From NCBI GenBank assembly GCA_003235605.1, contig QJVU01000711.1:1-11819 (forward strand): DNA of 11,819 nucleotides, in the 5' to 3' direction. How positions within the stretch are numbered: the first letter of the stretch is position 1; each line of letters begins with the position of its first letter. The notes beneath the pieces were generated by a model. That model was not told the DNA's origin. It was given only the letters and a program-made list of their open reading frames with translations, and ran no database searches. The DNA is from Planctomycetota bacterium (GTDB taxonomy: Bacteria > Planctomycetota > UBA1135 > UBA2386). This document shows positions 1 to 7,801 of this stretch, piece after piece. Position numbers and translations under genes: made by a program.

Positions 1-2072
1 TGCCCGAACCCGAGCCCTGCCGAGTTCTTGATCAGGTTGGCACCGATGTTCGACGTCATGATCAGGACGACGTTGCGGAAGTCGATGTTGCGGCCGAAGG
101 AGTCCGTGAGCCGACCCTCCTCCATGATCTGCAGGAGCATGTTGAAGATGTCGGGGTGTGCCTTCTCGATCTCGTCGAGCAGCACCACCGCGTAGGGACG
201 CCGCCGCACCTTCTCGGTGAGGTGGCCGCCCTCTTCGTAGCCCACGTAGCCGGGGGGCGCGCCGACGAGCCGCGACGCGTTGTGCTTCTCCATGTACTCC
301 GACATGTCGATCTGCACGATCGCGTCTTCGGTGCCGAACATGAACTTGGCCAGGCACTTGGACAGCAGCGTCTTGCCTACCCCCGAGGGGCCCAGGAAGA
401 TGAAGCAGCCCATGGGCCTCGAGGGATCCTTCAGGCCGGAGCGCGAGCGGCGTACCGCCTTGCAAACCGCCTCCACCGCGCGGTTCTGGTTGATCACCTC
501 CTTCTTGAGGGCATCAGCCATCGTCAACAGCCGTTGCGCCTCCGCCTGGTCCAGGCGGCTGAGGGGGATGCCGGTCATCTTGCTGACGGTCTCGGCGATG
601 ACGTCCTCGTCGACCTTGCCGCCCGTCTCGCTGTTGGCCTCCCTCTCCCGCCACTGGCGCTGGATCTCTTCCTTCTTCTTGGCGAGCTGGTAGGCCTGGT
701 CCCGCAGGTCGGCAGCCCGCTCGAAGTCCTGGTTGGCGACCGCCTCCTCCTTCTCCTTGTTGAGGCGTGCGATCGCCTGGTCCATGGTCTGCAGGTCCGG
801 CGGCTGCGTCATCGAGCGCAGACGGACCCTGGCGCCGGCCTCGTCGATGACGTCGATTGCCTTGTCGGGCAGGAAACGGCCGTTGATGTACCGGCTGCTG
901 AGCTCCACCGCGGCCTCCAAGGCGCGGTCGTCGTAGCTGACCCGGTGGTGGGCCTCGTAGCGGTCTCGCAGACCCCTCAGGATCGCGACTGTCTGTTCCT
1001 TGGTCGGGGGATCCACGTTGACCGTCTGGAAGCGCCGCTCCAGCGCACCATCCTTCTCGATGTACTTCCGGTATTCATCGAGGGTGGTGGCTCCGATGCA
1101 CTGCACCTCACCGCGACTGAGGGCCGGCTTGAGGACGTTGCTGGCGTCGATGGCGCCCTCGGCGCCACCTGCCCCCACGAGGGTGTGCAGCTCATCGATG
1201 AACAGGATCACGTCCTTGGCGCGACGCACCTCTGTCATCACGGCCTTGATGCGCTCTTCGAACTGGCCACGGTATTTGGTTCCGGCAACCATCATCGCGA
1301 GGTCCAGCACCACCAGCCGCTTGCGCCGCAGGATCTCGGGCACGTTGCCCTTTACGATGTCCTGGGCCAGACCCTCGACAATGGCGGTCTTGCCGACGCC
1401 AGCCTCACCGAGCAGCACCGGATTGTTCTTGGTGCGTCGGGAGAGGATCTGGATGACCCGCTCGATCTCGGATTCGCGACCGATCACCGGGTCCAGCTTG
1501 CCTTCGCGGGCCAGCACCGTGAGATCCCGACCGAAGGAGTCCAGCGCCGGGGTCTTGCTCTTGCCCGAGGTGCCCGGGGCGGAGCCGCCGACGCCGACCT
1601 GGTCCGTCTCGCTCTCGTCGTCCTGGGCGCTGTCCGAGGCGCCGAGGAATTCCAGAACCTCCTCGCGGACCTCTTCCAGCTTGACGTTCAGGTTCATGAG
1701 CACCTGGGCGGCGATTCCCTCGTTCTCCTTGATCAGCCCCAACAGCAGGTGCTCCGTGCCGATGTAGTTGTGGCTCAGCGCGCTGGCCTCCTCCATCGAC
1801 AGCTCCAACACCTTCTTGGCCCGCGGTGTGAACGGCAGCTGACCCATGGTCACCATCGAGGGACCGGTCTTGACGATCTTCTCGACCTCGTGGCGGATCT
1901 TCTCCAGGTCGATGTCCATGTTCTTGAGGACGTTGGCGGCGACACCGCTGCCCTCCTGGACAAGACCCAGGAGGATGTGCTCGGTGCCGATGTACTCGTG
2001 GTTGAACTTCTGCGCCTCCTGGCGCGCGAAGGACATCACCTTCTTCGCTCGGTCAGTAAATCGATCGAACAT
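1..2072 (-). CDS. clpC: ATP-dependent Clp protease ATP-binding subunit ClpC (3' end cut by window edge)
   Basis: AAA+ unfoldase that threads proteins into the ClpP peptidase in the cytoplasm. 690 codons are present; family members are usually about 810-860 residues, so the end of the second ATPase domain is missing. From ATG 2072: two Clp_N repeats (about residues 1-70 and 80-145, each with an [14 protein letters not shown] motif), first Walker A GEAGVGKT at 222-229, Walker B VILFIDE at 288-294, pore-loop region [11 protein letters not shown] near 258-268, a UVR-type coiled motif ([12 protein letters not shown], about 440-475), second Walker A GPSGVGKT at 561-568 and [11 protein letters not shown]alker B after it. 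The UVR motif between the ATPase domains favours ClpC over ClpB, whose middle domain is much longer. ATG 2072 gives the family's usual N-terminus ([11 protein letters not shown]). An in-frame GTG at 2114 with a perfect ribosome binding site is a rival start. No clpP or mcsB is visible beside it. Confidence 0.96.
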   Translation of the reverse strand, partial: MFDRFTDRAKKVMSFARQEAQKFNHEYIGTEHILLGLVQEGSGVAANVLKNMDIDLEKIRHEVEKIVKTGPSMVTMGQLPFTPRAKKVLELSMEEASALSHNYIGTEHLLLGLIKENEGIAAQVLMNLNVKLEEVREEVLEFLGASDSAQDDESETDQVGVGGSAPGTSGKSKTPALDSFGRDLTVLAREGKLDPVIGRESEIERVIQILSRRTKNNPVLLGEAGVGKTAIVEGLAQDIVKGNVPEILRRKRLVVLDLAMMVAGTKYRGQFEERIKAVMTEVRRAKDVILFIDELHTLVGAGGAEGAIDASNVLKPALSRGEVQCIGATTLDEYRKYIEKDGALERRFQTVNVDPPTKEQTVAILRGLRDRYEAHHRVSYDDRALEAAVELSSRYINGRFLPDKAIDVIDEAGARVRLRSMTQPPDLQTMDQAIARLNKEKEEAVANQDFERAADLRDQAYQLAKKKEEIQRQWREREANSETGGKVDEDVIAETVSKMTGIPLSRLDQAEAQRLLTMADALKKEVINQNRAVEAVCKAVRRSRSGLKDPSRPMGCFIFLGPSGVGKTLLSKCLAKFMFGTEDAIVQIDMSEYMEKHNASRLVGAPPGYVGYEEGGHLTEKVRRRPYAVVLLDEIEKAHPDIFNMLLQIMEEGRLTDSFGRNIDFRNVVLIMTSNIGANLIKNSAGLGFG

Positions 2073-2122
2073 CCTGGTGATTCGCCAGTGGCCTGGACCG
2101 TACCAAGACCGCACAGCGGCGT

Positions 2123-2128
2123 ACCTCC
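2123..2128 (-). promoter_or_regulatory. Shine-Dalgarno GGAGGT before an alternative GTG start of clpC
   Basis: Minus-strand GGAGGT lies 8 nt before a GTG at 2114-2112. That GTG is in frame with clpC and adds 14 residues ([14 protein letters not shown]) with no stop before ATG 2072. By contrast ATG 2072 has only an AGG directly abutting it. Sequence alone does not decide between the two starts; family N-terminal conservation favours the ATG, the ribosome binding site favours the GTG. Confidence 0.4.
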
Positions 2129-2131
2129 GAC

Positions 2132-2137
2132 ATCATA
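2132..2137 (-). promoter_or_regulatory. Candidate -10 box for clpC
   Basis: On the minus strand these bases read TATGAT, five of six matches to the sigma-70 -10 consensus in an otherwise GC-rich region, about 60 nt before ATG 2072. The best-spaced -35 (17 bp away) reads CCATTG and is poor. Transcription would start near 2125, giving a short leader and favouring the ATG 2072 start, because the GGAGGT at 2123-2128 would then sit at the very 5' end of the transcript. Confidence 0.35.
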
Positions 2138-2151
2138 TGCTGCGAAGGATT

Positions 2152-2181
2152 CCCCAATGGGGTCCCGCAGGTGGTCCCGCA
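2152..2181. repeat. Palindrome plus 12-bp-spaced direct repeat upstream of clpC
   Basis: Plus strand: an inverted repeat CCCC-AAT-GGGG at 2152-2162 runs into two exact copies of GGTCCCGCA at 2161-2169 and 2173-2181, a 12-bp period close to one helical turn. It lies just upstream of the candidate clpC -10, where an activator or repressor would bind. It does not resemble the CIRCE element or the CtsR heptad repeat known for clp genes. Regulatory function is inference. Confidence 0.35.
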
Positions 2182-2293
2182 ACCTATTCTCATGCGGATA
2201 CTCGTGTGACCCGCTCCGGTCCGCTTCCGCCGGGCTTCTGAGGCCGGCTTGCGTTGGCGACGCCAGTCCCAGGCCCTAGTCTTGACCATATCG

Positions 2294-4498
2294 ATGCAGA
2301 ACCTGGACCTGGACGGAGTAGGACATTCGAAGTCGCTGGTGTTGCGGTTGCTGCCGCTGGTATCGCTGCTGCTTGTGGTTGGCTGTGATCCGCAGGGGCG
2401 TCGGGCTCCGAACTACGTGGGCCGGGCGGCGTGTGCTGGGTGCCACAACCAAGAGGACCGGCTCTGGAGGGGGTCGCACCATGACCTCGCCATGCAGCCG
2501 GCCACGGCGGAGACCGTCCTGGGCGACTTCCAGGACGCCACTTTCCGGCACCAGGGCGTCGAGTCCAGGTTCTTCAAGACGGACGGTGGCTTCTTCATCC
2601 ACACCGAGGGGCCCGATGGCATGCCCCAGGACTACCGGATCCTGTACACCTTCGGTGTCACGCCACTCCAGCAGTACCTGGTCGAGTTCCCTGGCGGACG
2701 CCTGCAGGCCCTGAGCATCTGCTGGGACACCAGACCCAAGGGAGAGGGGGGCCAACGCTGGTTCCATCTCTATCCAGACGAGAGGATTCCTCCCGGCGAC
2801 GAGCTTCACTGGACCGGACGCCGGCAGAACTGGAACTACACCTGTGCCGAGTGCCACTCCACCAACCTGCAGAAGAACTACGACGCCAGGACCGACACCT
2901 ACAAAACGACATGGTCGGAGATCGACGTCTCCTGCGAGGCGTGCCACGGACCCGGATCTGAGCACGTTGCCTGGGCCGAAGCAGGGGGCAAGAAGTCCGA
3001 TCGGGACCAGAAGCTCACGGTGACCCTGAACAACCCGGGCACGTGGTCCTTCGAGCCCGGTTCGCCGAACGCGGCGCGCAAGCCACCGCTCCCTTCCCAT
3101 GTGCAGGTGGAAACCTGTGCCCGGTGCCACTCCCGTCGAACGGCCATGCACCCGTGGCACCCCGGAAACCCGTTCCTGGATGCGCATCGGCCAGAGCTGC
3201 TAGCGGGCAGTCTCTACCACGCCGACGGCCAGATCCAGGACGAGGTCTATGTCTACGGGTCGTTCCGCCAGAGCAGGATGTACCACGCCGGCGTGACCTG
3301 CAGCGACTGCCACGATCCCCACAGTCTGAAGCTGCGAGCCGAGGGCAATGCCCTTTGCGTGCGGTGCCACGACGGCGCCACATATGACGCGAAGACCCAT
3401 CACTTCCACGAGCCCGACACAACGGGTGCATCCTGCATCGACTGCCACATGCCGATGAAGCGCTACATGGTCGTGGACCCGCGCCGGGACCACAGCATCC
3501 GGATCCCCCGGCCGGACCTGTCGGTGAAGCTGGGCACCCCCAACGCCTGCAACCGCTGCCACGGCGACCGCCCCGCCCAGTGGGCGGCCGATGCAGTGGC
3601 GAAGTGGTATCCCAAGGGCAAGCGCAGGGCGCATTTTGGCGAGGTGTTCCGCGGGGCACGGGTTGGTGCCCCGGGAGCCGGCAGCGACCTGGAGCGCCTG
3701 GCCCTGGACAGGAACTGGCCTGCGATCGTGCGCGCCACTGCCCTGGCGGAGCTCGGCGAGTTGCCGACGCCGGAGCCGCCGGAACGGAGGCTGGCGACGC
3801 TGCGAGAGGGCACGAAGGATCCCGATCCCCTGGTGCGCCTGGGGGCCTTGCAGGGCCTGCAGTCGGTTGCTCCACGCCACCGCGTGGGACTGGCCGTGCC
3901 GCTCGTGCGGGATCCGTTGCGCATGGTGCGGGTGGAGGCGGCACGGGCCCTGGCGCCGATGGTGAACAGCATCCGGGGTCCGGAGCGCCGGGCGGTGGAC
4001 CGGGCGGTGAAAGAGTACGTGGACACCCAGCTGTGGAACGCGGACCAGGTGTTCGCGCACTTCAACCTCGGCCTCTTCCATGCCGAGATGGGCGAGCAGA
4101 AGGCGGCGGAGGCGGAGTACCGCGCCGCCCTGGTCCTGGATCCCCGATCCGTTCGTGCCTATGTGAACCTTGCCGACCTCTTTCGGGTACGGCGGCAGGA
4201 CGACGAGGGAGAGAGGGTGCTGCGGGAGGGCCTGTCCAAGGTGCCGCGCTCGGGAGAGCTGCACCATGCCCTGGGCTTGCTGCTCGTGCGAAAGAGCCGG
4301 TTGTCCGACGCCCTACCCCACCTGCGGCAGGGCGCGGAGCTGGCGCCGGAGAATCCGCGCTTCAGCTACGTGTTTGCCGTCGCCCTCGAGTCCGCTGGCC
4401 GGTTGGGACAGGCGATCGCCGTTCTCGAGAAGGCCCGCCAGCGGCATCCCGGGGATCGTGCCCTGGGGCAGCTCCTCGAGGAGTACCGACGACGTTAG
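2294..4498 (+). CDS. Octaheme c-type cytochrome lipoprotein with HEAT-like and TPR repeats
   Basis: Likely an exported, membrane-anchored electron carrier of the cytochrome c554-like multiheme group; its redox partner is unknown. From ATG 2294 (734 aa): hydrophobic segment LRLLPLVSLLLVVG followed by lipobox Cys31. Eight CXXCH heme sites start at residues 47 (CAGCH), 184, 214, 275, 336, 355, 381 and 419. Conserved-looking text includes SHHDLAMQ after heme 1 and CEACHGPGSEH at heme 3. Residues about 455-560 are Ala/Leu/Arg-rich HEAT-like helices (DPLVRLGALQGL, DPLRMVRVEAARAL), and 590-730 contain about four TPRs (FNLGLFHAEMGEQKAAEAEYRAAL region onward). The start is uncertain: TTG 2249 has GAGG 5 nt upstream, ATG 2294 has no clear ribosome site and an acidic n-region, and GTG 2339 would give a compact lipoprotein signal. 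It stands alone on its strand, divergent from clpC. Family with such hemes plus TPRs is common in Planctomycetota but functionally undefined. Confidence 0.9.
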   Translation: MQNLDLDGVGHSKSLVLRLLPLVSLLLVVGCDPQGRRAPNYVGRAACAGCHNQEDRLWRGSHHDLAMQPATAETVLGDFQDATFRHQGVESRFFKTDGGFFIHTEGPDGMPQDYRILYTFGVTPLQQYLVEFPGGRLQALSICWDTRPKGEGGQRWFHLYPDERIPPGDELHWTGRRQNWNYTCAECHSTNLQKNYDARTDTYKTTWSEIDVSCEACHGPGSEHVAWAEAGGKKSDRDQKLTVTLNNPGTWSFEPGSPNAARKPPLPSHVQVETCARCHSRRTAMHPWHPGNPFLDAHRPELLAGSLYHADGQIQDEVYVYGSFRQSRMYHAGVTCSDCHDPHSLKLRAEGNALCVRCHDGATYDAKTHHFHEPDTTGASCIDCHMPMKRYMVVDPRRDHSIRIPRPDLSVKLGTPNACNRCHGDRPAQWAADAVAKWYPKGKRRAHFGEVFRGARVGAPGAGSDLERLALDRNWPAIVRATALAELGELPTPEPPERRLATLREGTKDPDPLVRLGALQGLQSVAPRHRVGLAVPLVRDPLRMVRVEAARALAPMVNSIRGPERRAVDRAVKEYVDTQLWNADQVFAHFNLGLFHAEMGEQKAAEAEYRAALVLDPRSVRAYVNLADLFRVRRQDDEGERVLREGLSKVPRSGELHHALGLLLVRKSRLSDALPHLRQGAELAPENPRFSYVFAVALESAGRLGQAIAVLEKARQRHPGDRALGQLLEEYRRR

Positions 4499-4500
4499 GT

Positions 4501-4608
4501 TCAGTGGGCGAACTCCGTCTCGGCCTTTTGCTCTACGTGGCACTGCGGGCAGCGGACGGACGTCAAGGACCGGACAGAAAGTGGGCAACGAATTCCGGTT
4601 TGGCACAT
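4501..4608 (-). CDS. Possible 35-residue ORF with CPQCH motif (doubtful)
   Basis: In the 183-bp gap after the cytochrome gene, the minus strand holds an ATG ORF of 35 codons ending ...RCPQCHVEQKAETEFAH, stop TGA at 4503-4501. CPQCH could be a heme site or half of a zinc ribbon (CPxCxxE...F is typical of zinc ribbons, but the second Cys pair is absent). The stretch before the ATG is G-rich without a properly spaced Shine-Dalgarno site. It may be a gene remnant, a tiny gene, or chance. The remainder of 4499-4681 shows no other gene or convincing terminator. Confidence 0.15.
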   Translation of the reverse strand: MCQTGIRCPLSVRSLTSVRCPQCHVEQKAETEFAH

Positions 4609-4681
4609 CCCCCCGGCGCGGCGCCGCCGATGTATCCTGGGGCCGCGTCACCCCTCCCCCCAACCATCCAGGAGACACACC

Positions 4682-6064
4682 ATGACCTCGCCCAGCACAC
4701 ACAGCGCCCTCCGGAAGGCGTTCGCCGTCACGTTCCTCGTCTCCCTGTTCTGCGCGCCGGCTGCGTGGGCGCAGGACCGGGAGAAAATCGCCGCAACCAA
4801 GGAGAGGATCCATCGGCTCGCCGAAGAGGCGGAGAGGCTGATGGAGCGAGGGAGGGTGAACGAGGCCGAAAAGCTGCTGGCGGAGGCTCGCAAGCTCAAG
4901 GGCTGGTTGGCCGAAGTCAGTGGCGGTGGGCCCGAGCGGGGCGACGACTTCAACGCCTTGTTCGGCAGTCTGAAGAAAGCCATCCACGTGCTGAAGGAGA
5001 TGGGCCGCGGGGAGCAAGCCGAGAAGCTCCTGCATTTCACCGAGCAGCTGCACGCCGACCTGACACGCTCGCGCAAGGAACACCGGGAGCGGGAAGGCCG
5101 GGAACGGGAAGGCCGGGAACGGGAACACCGGGAATTGAAACACCGGGAACGGGAACGCCGGGAGCACGAAGGCCGGGAGCACGAAGGCCGGGAACGCGAA
5201 GGCCGGGAACGCGGCGAACGCGCCGAAGCGAAGCGGCAACTGCAGATCCTGAGCTTCGCCAAGGGGGCGTTTGCCGAGGCCGGCAAGAAGGAGGCCCTGG
5301 AGCGTATCGAGCGCGAGATGCATGCCCGGAAACTGCGGCTGGAAGGTCGCCGGGACCGCGAGGCCCGCGAGATCATGGAGCGGGCCCCCGGCAGGGAGGA
5401 ACTCGTCGAGCTCCTGGGGTGGGCCGTGAAGATCCTGGCGGAGCACGGCGCCCAAGAGAAGGCTGCCGCGGTCAAGGGACTGACAGATCAGCTGGGGCGG
5501 AGCCTGCGGGAGCGCGGACGCCGGCCCATGGTGGAGCGCGAGCGCGAGCGGGAGCAAGAGCGGGGCGGGGAACGCATGCGGGGGCGGGAACGCGAGCCGG
5601 AGCGGGAACGCTCCGAGAGGCAGGCCGCTGCACACCAGGTCGAGGTCATGCGGTTTGCGGCCGGGGTCCTGGAGAAGGCCGACCGGGACGACGCCGCCGA
5701 GCTCATGGAGCATGCCGCCAAGGCCACGGCGCTGCGGCTCGAGGGAGCTCGCAGCGACGCGGCCGAGCGGACCATCCGGACCGCGCCCGACCGCAGGCAG
5801 ATCGCCAAGGTGCTGGGGATGACCACCGAGATCCTGCAGGACTGGGGCCAGCGGGATCGGGCAGAGATGGTGGCCAGGGTGGCCCGGCAGTTCGGTCAGG
5901 GTCGTGGACGCGAGGGGGAACGGGAACAGCGGGAGCAGCGGGAGCGCCCACGCCCCGATTCCGAACGGCGGATGGACGAGCTGGCCGAGCGCATGGCGCG
6001 CATGGCAGCAGAACTCGAGGAATTGGAGCAGGAGATCCGCCGCCTGAGGCGGCAGACCCGCTGA
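4682..6064 (+). CDS. Exported protein with three helical-repeat modules and Arg/Glu-rich linkers
   Basis: I do not recognise a named family. 460 aa, with AGGAG 7 nt before the ATG (4670-4674). A Sec signal peptide ends at about residue 30 (APAAWA|QD). Three related helical modules of about 90 residues follow: 41-128, 185-275 and 318-408. Each has two halves, the first like FAEAGKKEALERIE...LRLEG, the second like LLGWAVKILAEHGAQEKAAAV, both resembling TPR-type hairpins. They are separated by very charged linkers at 129-182 (REGRE pentapeptides), 276-313 and 409-428, and the protein ends in a coiled coil (428-458, ELAERMARMAAELEELEQEI). No Cys remains after the signal peptide, and no catalytic motif is visible, so a structural or scaffold role in the periplasm is likelier than an enzyme. 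The gene stops 3 bp before the end of the convergent 6068-7129 gene. Confidence 0.85.
   Translation: MTSPSTHSALRKAFAVTFLVSLFCAPAAWAQDREKIAATKERIHRLAEEAERLMERGRVNEAEKLLAEARKLKGWLAEVSGGGPERGDDFNALFGSLKKAIHVLKEMGRGEQAEKLLHFTEQLHADLTRSRKEHREREGREREGREREHRELKHRERERREHEGREHEGREREGRERGERAEAKRQLQILSFAKGAFAEAGKKEALERIEREMHARKLRLEGRRDREAREIMERAPGREELVELLGWAVKILAEHGAQEKAAAVKGLTDQLGRSLRERGRRPMVEREREREQERGGERMRGREREPERERSERQAAAHQVEVMRFAAGVLEKADRDDAAELMEHAAKATALRLEGARSDAAERTIRTAPDRRQIAKVLGMTTEILQDWGQRDRAEMVARVARQFGQGRGREGEREQREQRERPRPDSERRMDELAERMARMAAELEELEQEIRRLRRQTR
5084..5218 (+). repeat. 15-bp minisatellite coding for (REGRE)n-type pentapeptides
   Basis: Nine head-to-tail 15-bp units start at 5084, 5099, 5114, 5129, 5144, 5159, 5174, 5189 and 5204, all beginning CGGGA. 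Units 6 and 7 are identical (CGGGAGCACGAAGGC); others differ at one to several positions and the last is degenerate. The period is a multiple of three, so copy-number change would lengthen or shorten the first RE-rich linker of the 4682-6064 protein without breaking its frame. Confidence 0.9.
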
Positions 6065-6067
6065 GGC

Positions 6068-7129
6068 CTAGTACCAGCCCTCGTTTGCGGCGACCTCGAT
6101 GCGCCCGCGCATGGCCAGGGCGCGGGTGTTGTTGGGGTCCATGGCAAGGACTCGGTTCACGTTGCCCAGGGCTGCGTTGAAGGACCCACGGGATGTCTGG
6201 ATGCTGGCCGAGTGCAGCAGGGCGTCCGTCAGAGACCTGGTCGCCTGCTCGTGGACGTAGGTGATGTCGCTGGAGTAGCGGGCTTCGTTGCCGTACTGCT
6301 TGCGCAGCTGTTCGCTTGCCCGGACCGCCTGATCCAGGTCCCTGGTGGCGCTCTTGAAGTTGCCCAGGGCCTTGCTCATGCTGCTGCCGGCGTTCAGGCC
6401 CCGTTGGATGTGGGCCTGGCCACGCTCGACGCGACTGCGGATGGGCTTCAGCTTGGTCTGGAACTCCTTGTCCTTGCGCGCCACGGCTTCTTGGGCCGCC
6501 TTCTCTTTCTTCTCCTGCTTGAACTGGGCCTCCCGCGCCTCGAGCGAGACCTTCATCCCGGCGCGGACGTCGGCGGCGACAACCTCGGAGTAGTGACGGT
6601 CCAGCTCGCGGAGCGTCTGGGCAGCGGTTGCCACCCTGCCCTGCGCGAGCTCGTAATGGAAGCGGTTCTTCAGCTGGGCGGCAGTCTGCTCGCGGATCTG
6701 CTTCTGCAGGTCGGACCCCAGGTCGGGTTCGTTGGCAAGGCTACGGGCCGTTGCCAAAGCGTAGTTCGCCTGCACCGGCGCGCCGTTTTCGAGCCCCCAG
6801 CGGGCAAGCTCGAGCTGGGCCTCCGGGGTGTCCTGGGTGACGACCTGCATGATCTGGAACTGGGAAGCAGGGGTGAAGAGACCGAAGTCGCGGTGCTCAT
6901 CCCACGTGGCGGGCCCCTCGTAGACTGCGAACGTCACCCGCTCGCCTTCTACCTTCTTGATGCGGCCGCGAATGCCGGCCCTGCCCGCCTGCTTCTCCTT
7001 GAAGACATAGGTGCGGATGCTGTTCTTGGACTCGACAACCGGTCGCTGCGCGTCGCTCTGCGCTGCGGCGGACAGGACGGGTGACAAGGCGAGGGCCAGC
7101 CCGATGGCGATGGCCGATGGGGTTCTCAT
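6068..7129 (-). CDS. Secreted protein with N-terminal beta-rich domain and TPR-like C-terminus
   Basis: No named family recognised. 353 aa from ATG 7129, which has AGGAG 6 nt upstream (7136-7140) and is followed at once by a signal peptide (MRTPSAIAIGLALALSPVLSAAA|QS). A frame extension to 7231 exists but would bury the signal peptide and overlap the preceding gene. Residues 39-95 look beta-rich, like a small SH3-type barrel (GRIKKVEGERVTFAVYEG). Residues 100-190 are helical, 196-235 form a Lys/Glu coiled segment, and 305-350 resemble a TPR (FNAALGNVNRVLAMDPNNTRAL). No catalytic motif is visible; a scaffold or binding role is inferred. It is the second gene of an operon, 23 bp after the DUF1579 lipoprotein, and converges with the 4682-6064 gene, another helical-repeat export. 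Confidence 0.85.
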   Translation of the reverse strand: MRTPSAIAIGLALALSPVLSAAAQSDAQRPVVESKNSIRTYVFKEKQAGRAGIRGRIKKVEGERVTFAVYEGPATWDEHRDFGLFTPASQFQIMQVVTQDTPEAQLELARWGLENGAPVQANYALATARSLANEPDLGSDLQKQIREQTAAQLKNRFHYELAQGRVATAAQTLRELDRHYSEVVAADVRAGMKVSLEAREAQFKQEKKEKAAQEAVARKDKEFQTKLKPIRSRVERGQAHIQRGLNAGSSMSKALGNFKSATRDLDQAVRASEQLRKQYGNEARYSSDITYVHEQATRSLTDALLHSASIQTSRGSFNAALGNVNRVLAMDPNNTRALAMRGRIEVAANEGWY

Positions 7130-7152
7130 GATGGACTCCTTCTTCTCCTGCT

Positions 7153-7752
7153 CTACTTGCGACGGGTGTAGGTGGCATCCAGGACCTTCACCTCTTCGCC
7201 ATCGATGGTGTCGAAGAGCTCCAGCTGCCACTTGTCGTTGCCGTCGCGCTTGGCCACGGTCTTGAACGGACGTCCCGAAGGGGTTTCGGTGTCCTTCCAG
7301 CGACCGTGGTAGCGCAGCACGTCGTTCTCGTCCTTGGTGCCGCGGCTCAGGACTGGCCAGGTGCCGAGGGTGTCCATCCAGATGTTGAAGTAGTCACCCT
7401 CCAGGTTGTCATAGCCGTGCACCCGGACGCCCTCGTAGGGCATGCCGTTGTAGGTGCATTGCAGCTTCTCCAGCAGGTAGCGGCCACCCAGCTCCATGGT
7501 GCAGACGGCGGTCCCATGCTCGGTCTTCCACGGGTCGTCGGCTCCGGAGCGATGCTTGAACTGCAGGTCCCAAGTGCCCGCAAGCGCCTTCATGCGGTCA
7601 TGGGCCGCACTGAGGCGAGCGGCCTTGTTGACCTTGGCCATGGCTTCAGCCGGATCCGCTTGCGAGGAACGGGTTCCCGTGGGAATGTCGAGGCTGGCGC
7701 AAGATGTCAGGCAGAAAAGGAATATGGCGAGTGCGGGGGTCTTGGTTGGCAT
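7153..7752 (-). CDS. DUF1579 family lipoprotein
   Basis: 199 aa from ATG 7752, with AGGAG 5 nt upstream (7758-7762). A lipoprotein signal (ALAIFLFCLTSC, acylated Cys18) predicts anchoring at the envelope. The mature part matches the DUF1579 pattern: H51 and ALAGTW (56-61), LGGRYL (88-93), YEGVRVHGYDN (106-116), YFNIWMDTLGTW (121-132), then a beta-rich end. The family is thought to be a lipocalin-like beta-barrel; its function is unknown. Longer in-frame starts up to 7806 lack a ribosome site and would disrupt the signal. It is the first gene of a two-gene operon and is preceded by a promoter-like sequence at 7802-7830. Confidence 0.88.
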   Translation of the reverse strand: MPTKTPALAIFLFCLTSCASLDIPTGTRSSQADPAEAMAKVNKAARLSAAHDRMKALAGTWDLQFKHRSGADDPWKTEHGTAVCTMELGGRYLLEKLQCTYNGMPYEGVRVHGYDNLEGDYFNIWMDTLGTWPVLSRGTKDENDVLRYHGRWKDTETPSGRPFKTVAKRDGNDKWQLELFDTIDGEEVKVLDATYTRRK

Positions 7753-7801
7753 GCGAGCTCCTGGGAATCGAGGGGGTTGGCTGCAAGAACAAGGGCTGTG
7801 G

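Noticed and set aside
156..2279. A 707-codon open frame on the plus strand opposite clpC
   Set aside because: The minus-strand frame is unmistakably ClpC with all motifs. The antisense protein is a low-complexity Leu/Val/Asp/His-rich product, as expected from the complement of GC-rich codons.
2053..2289. A 78-codon minus-strand ORF between clpC and the cytochrome gene
   Set aside because: It overlaps the start of clpC in a different frame, is Arg-rich and featureless, and has no ribosome site. The region is better explained as a regulatory intergenic stretch.
4540..4620. TGGCAC elements at 4541-4546 and 4601-4606 resembling sigma-54 -24 boxes
   Set aside because: Neither is followed by a GC-type -12 element at the required spacing (GG-N10-GC); the nearest GC in the first case is off by one base.
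6039..6053. Hairpin GCCGCC-TGA-GGCGGC near the end of the 4682-6064 gene as a terminator
   Set aside because: It lies inside the coding region, has no T-tract on either strand and is explained by the Arg codons of the RRLRRQ tail.
3580..6180. An 866-codon plus-strand frame spanning the cytochrome 3' half and the next gene
   Set aside because: It crosses two well-supported genes in another frame, and its product is Gly/Arg/Ala/Pro-rich without domains. GC-rich DNA lacks stops in this frame.
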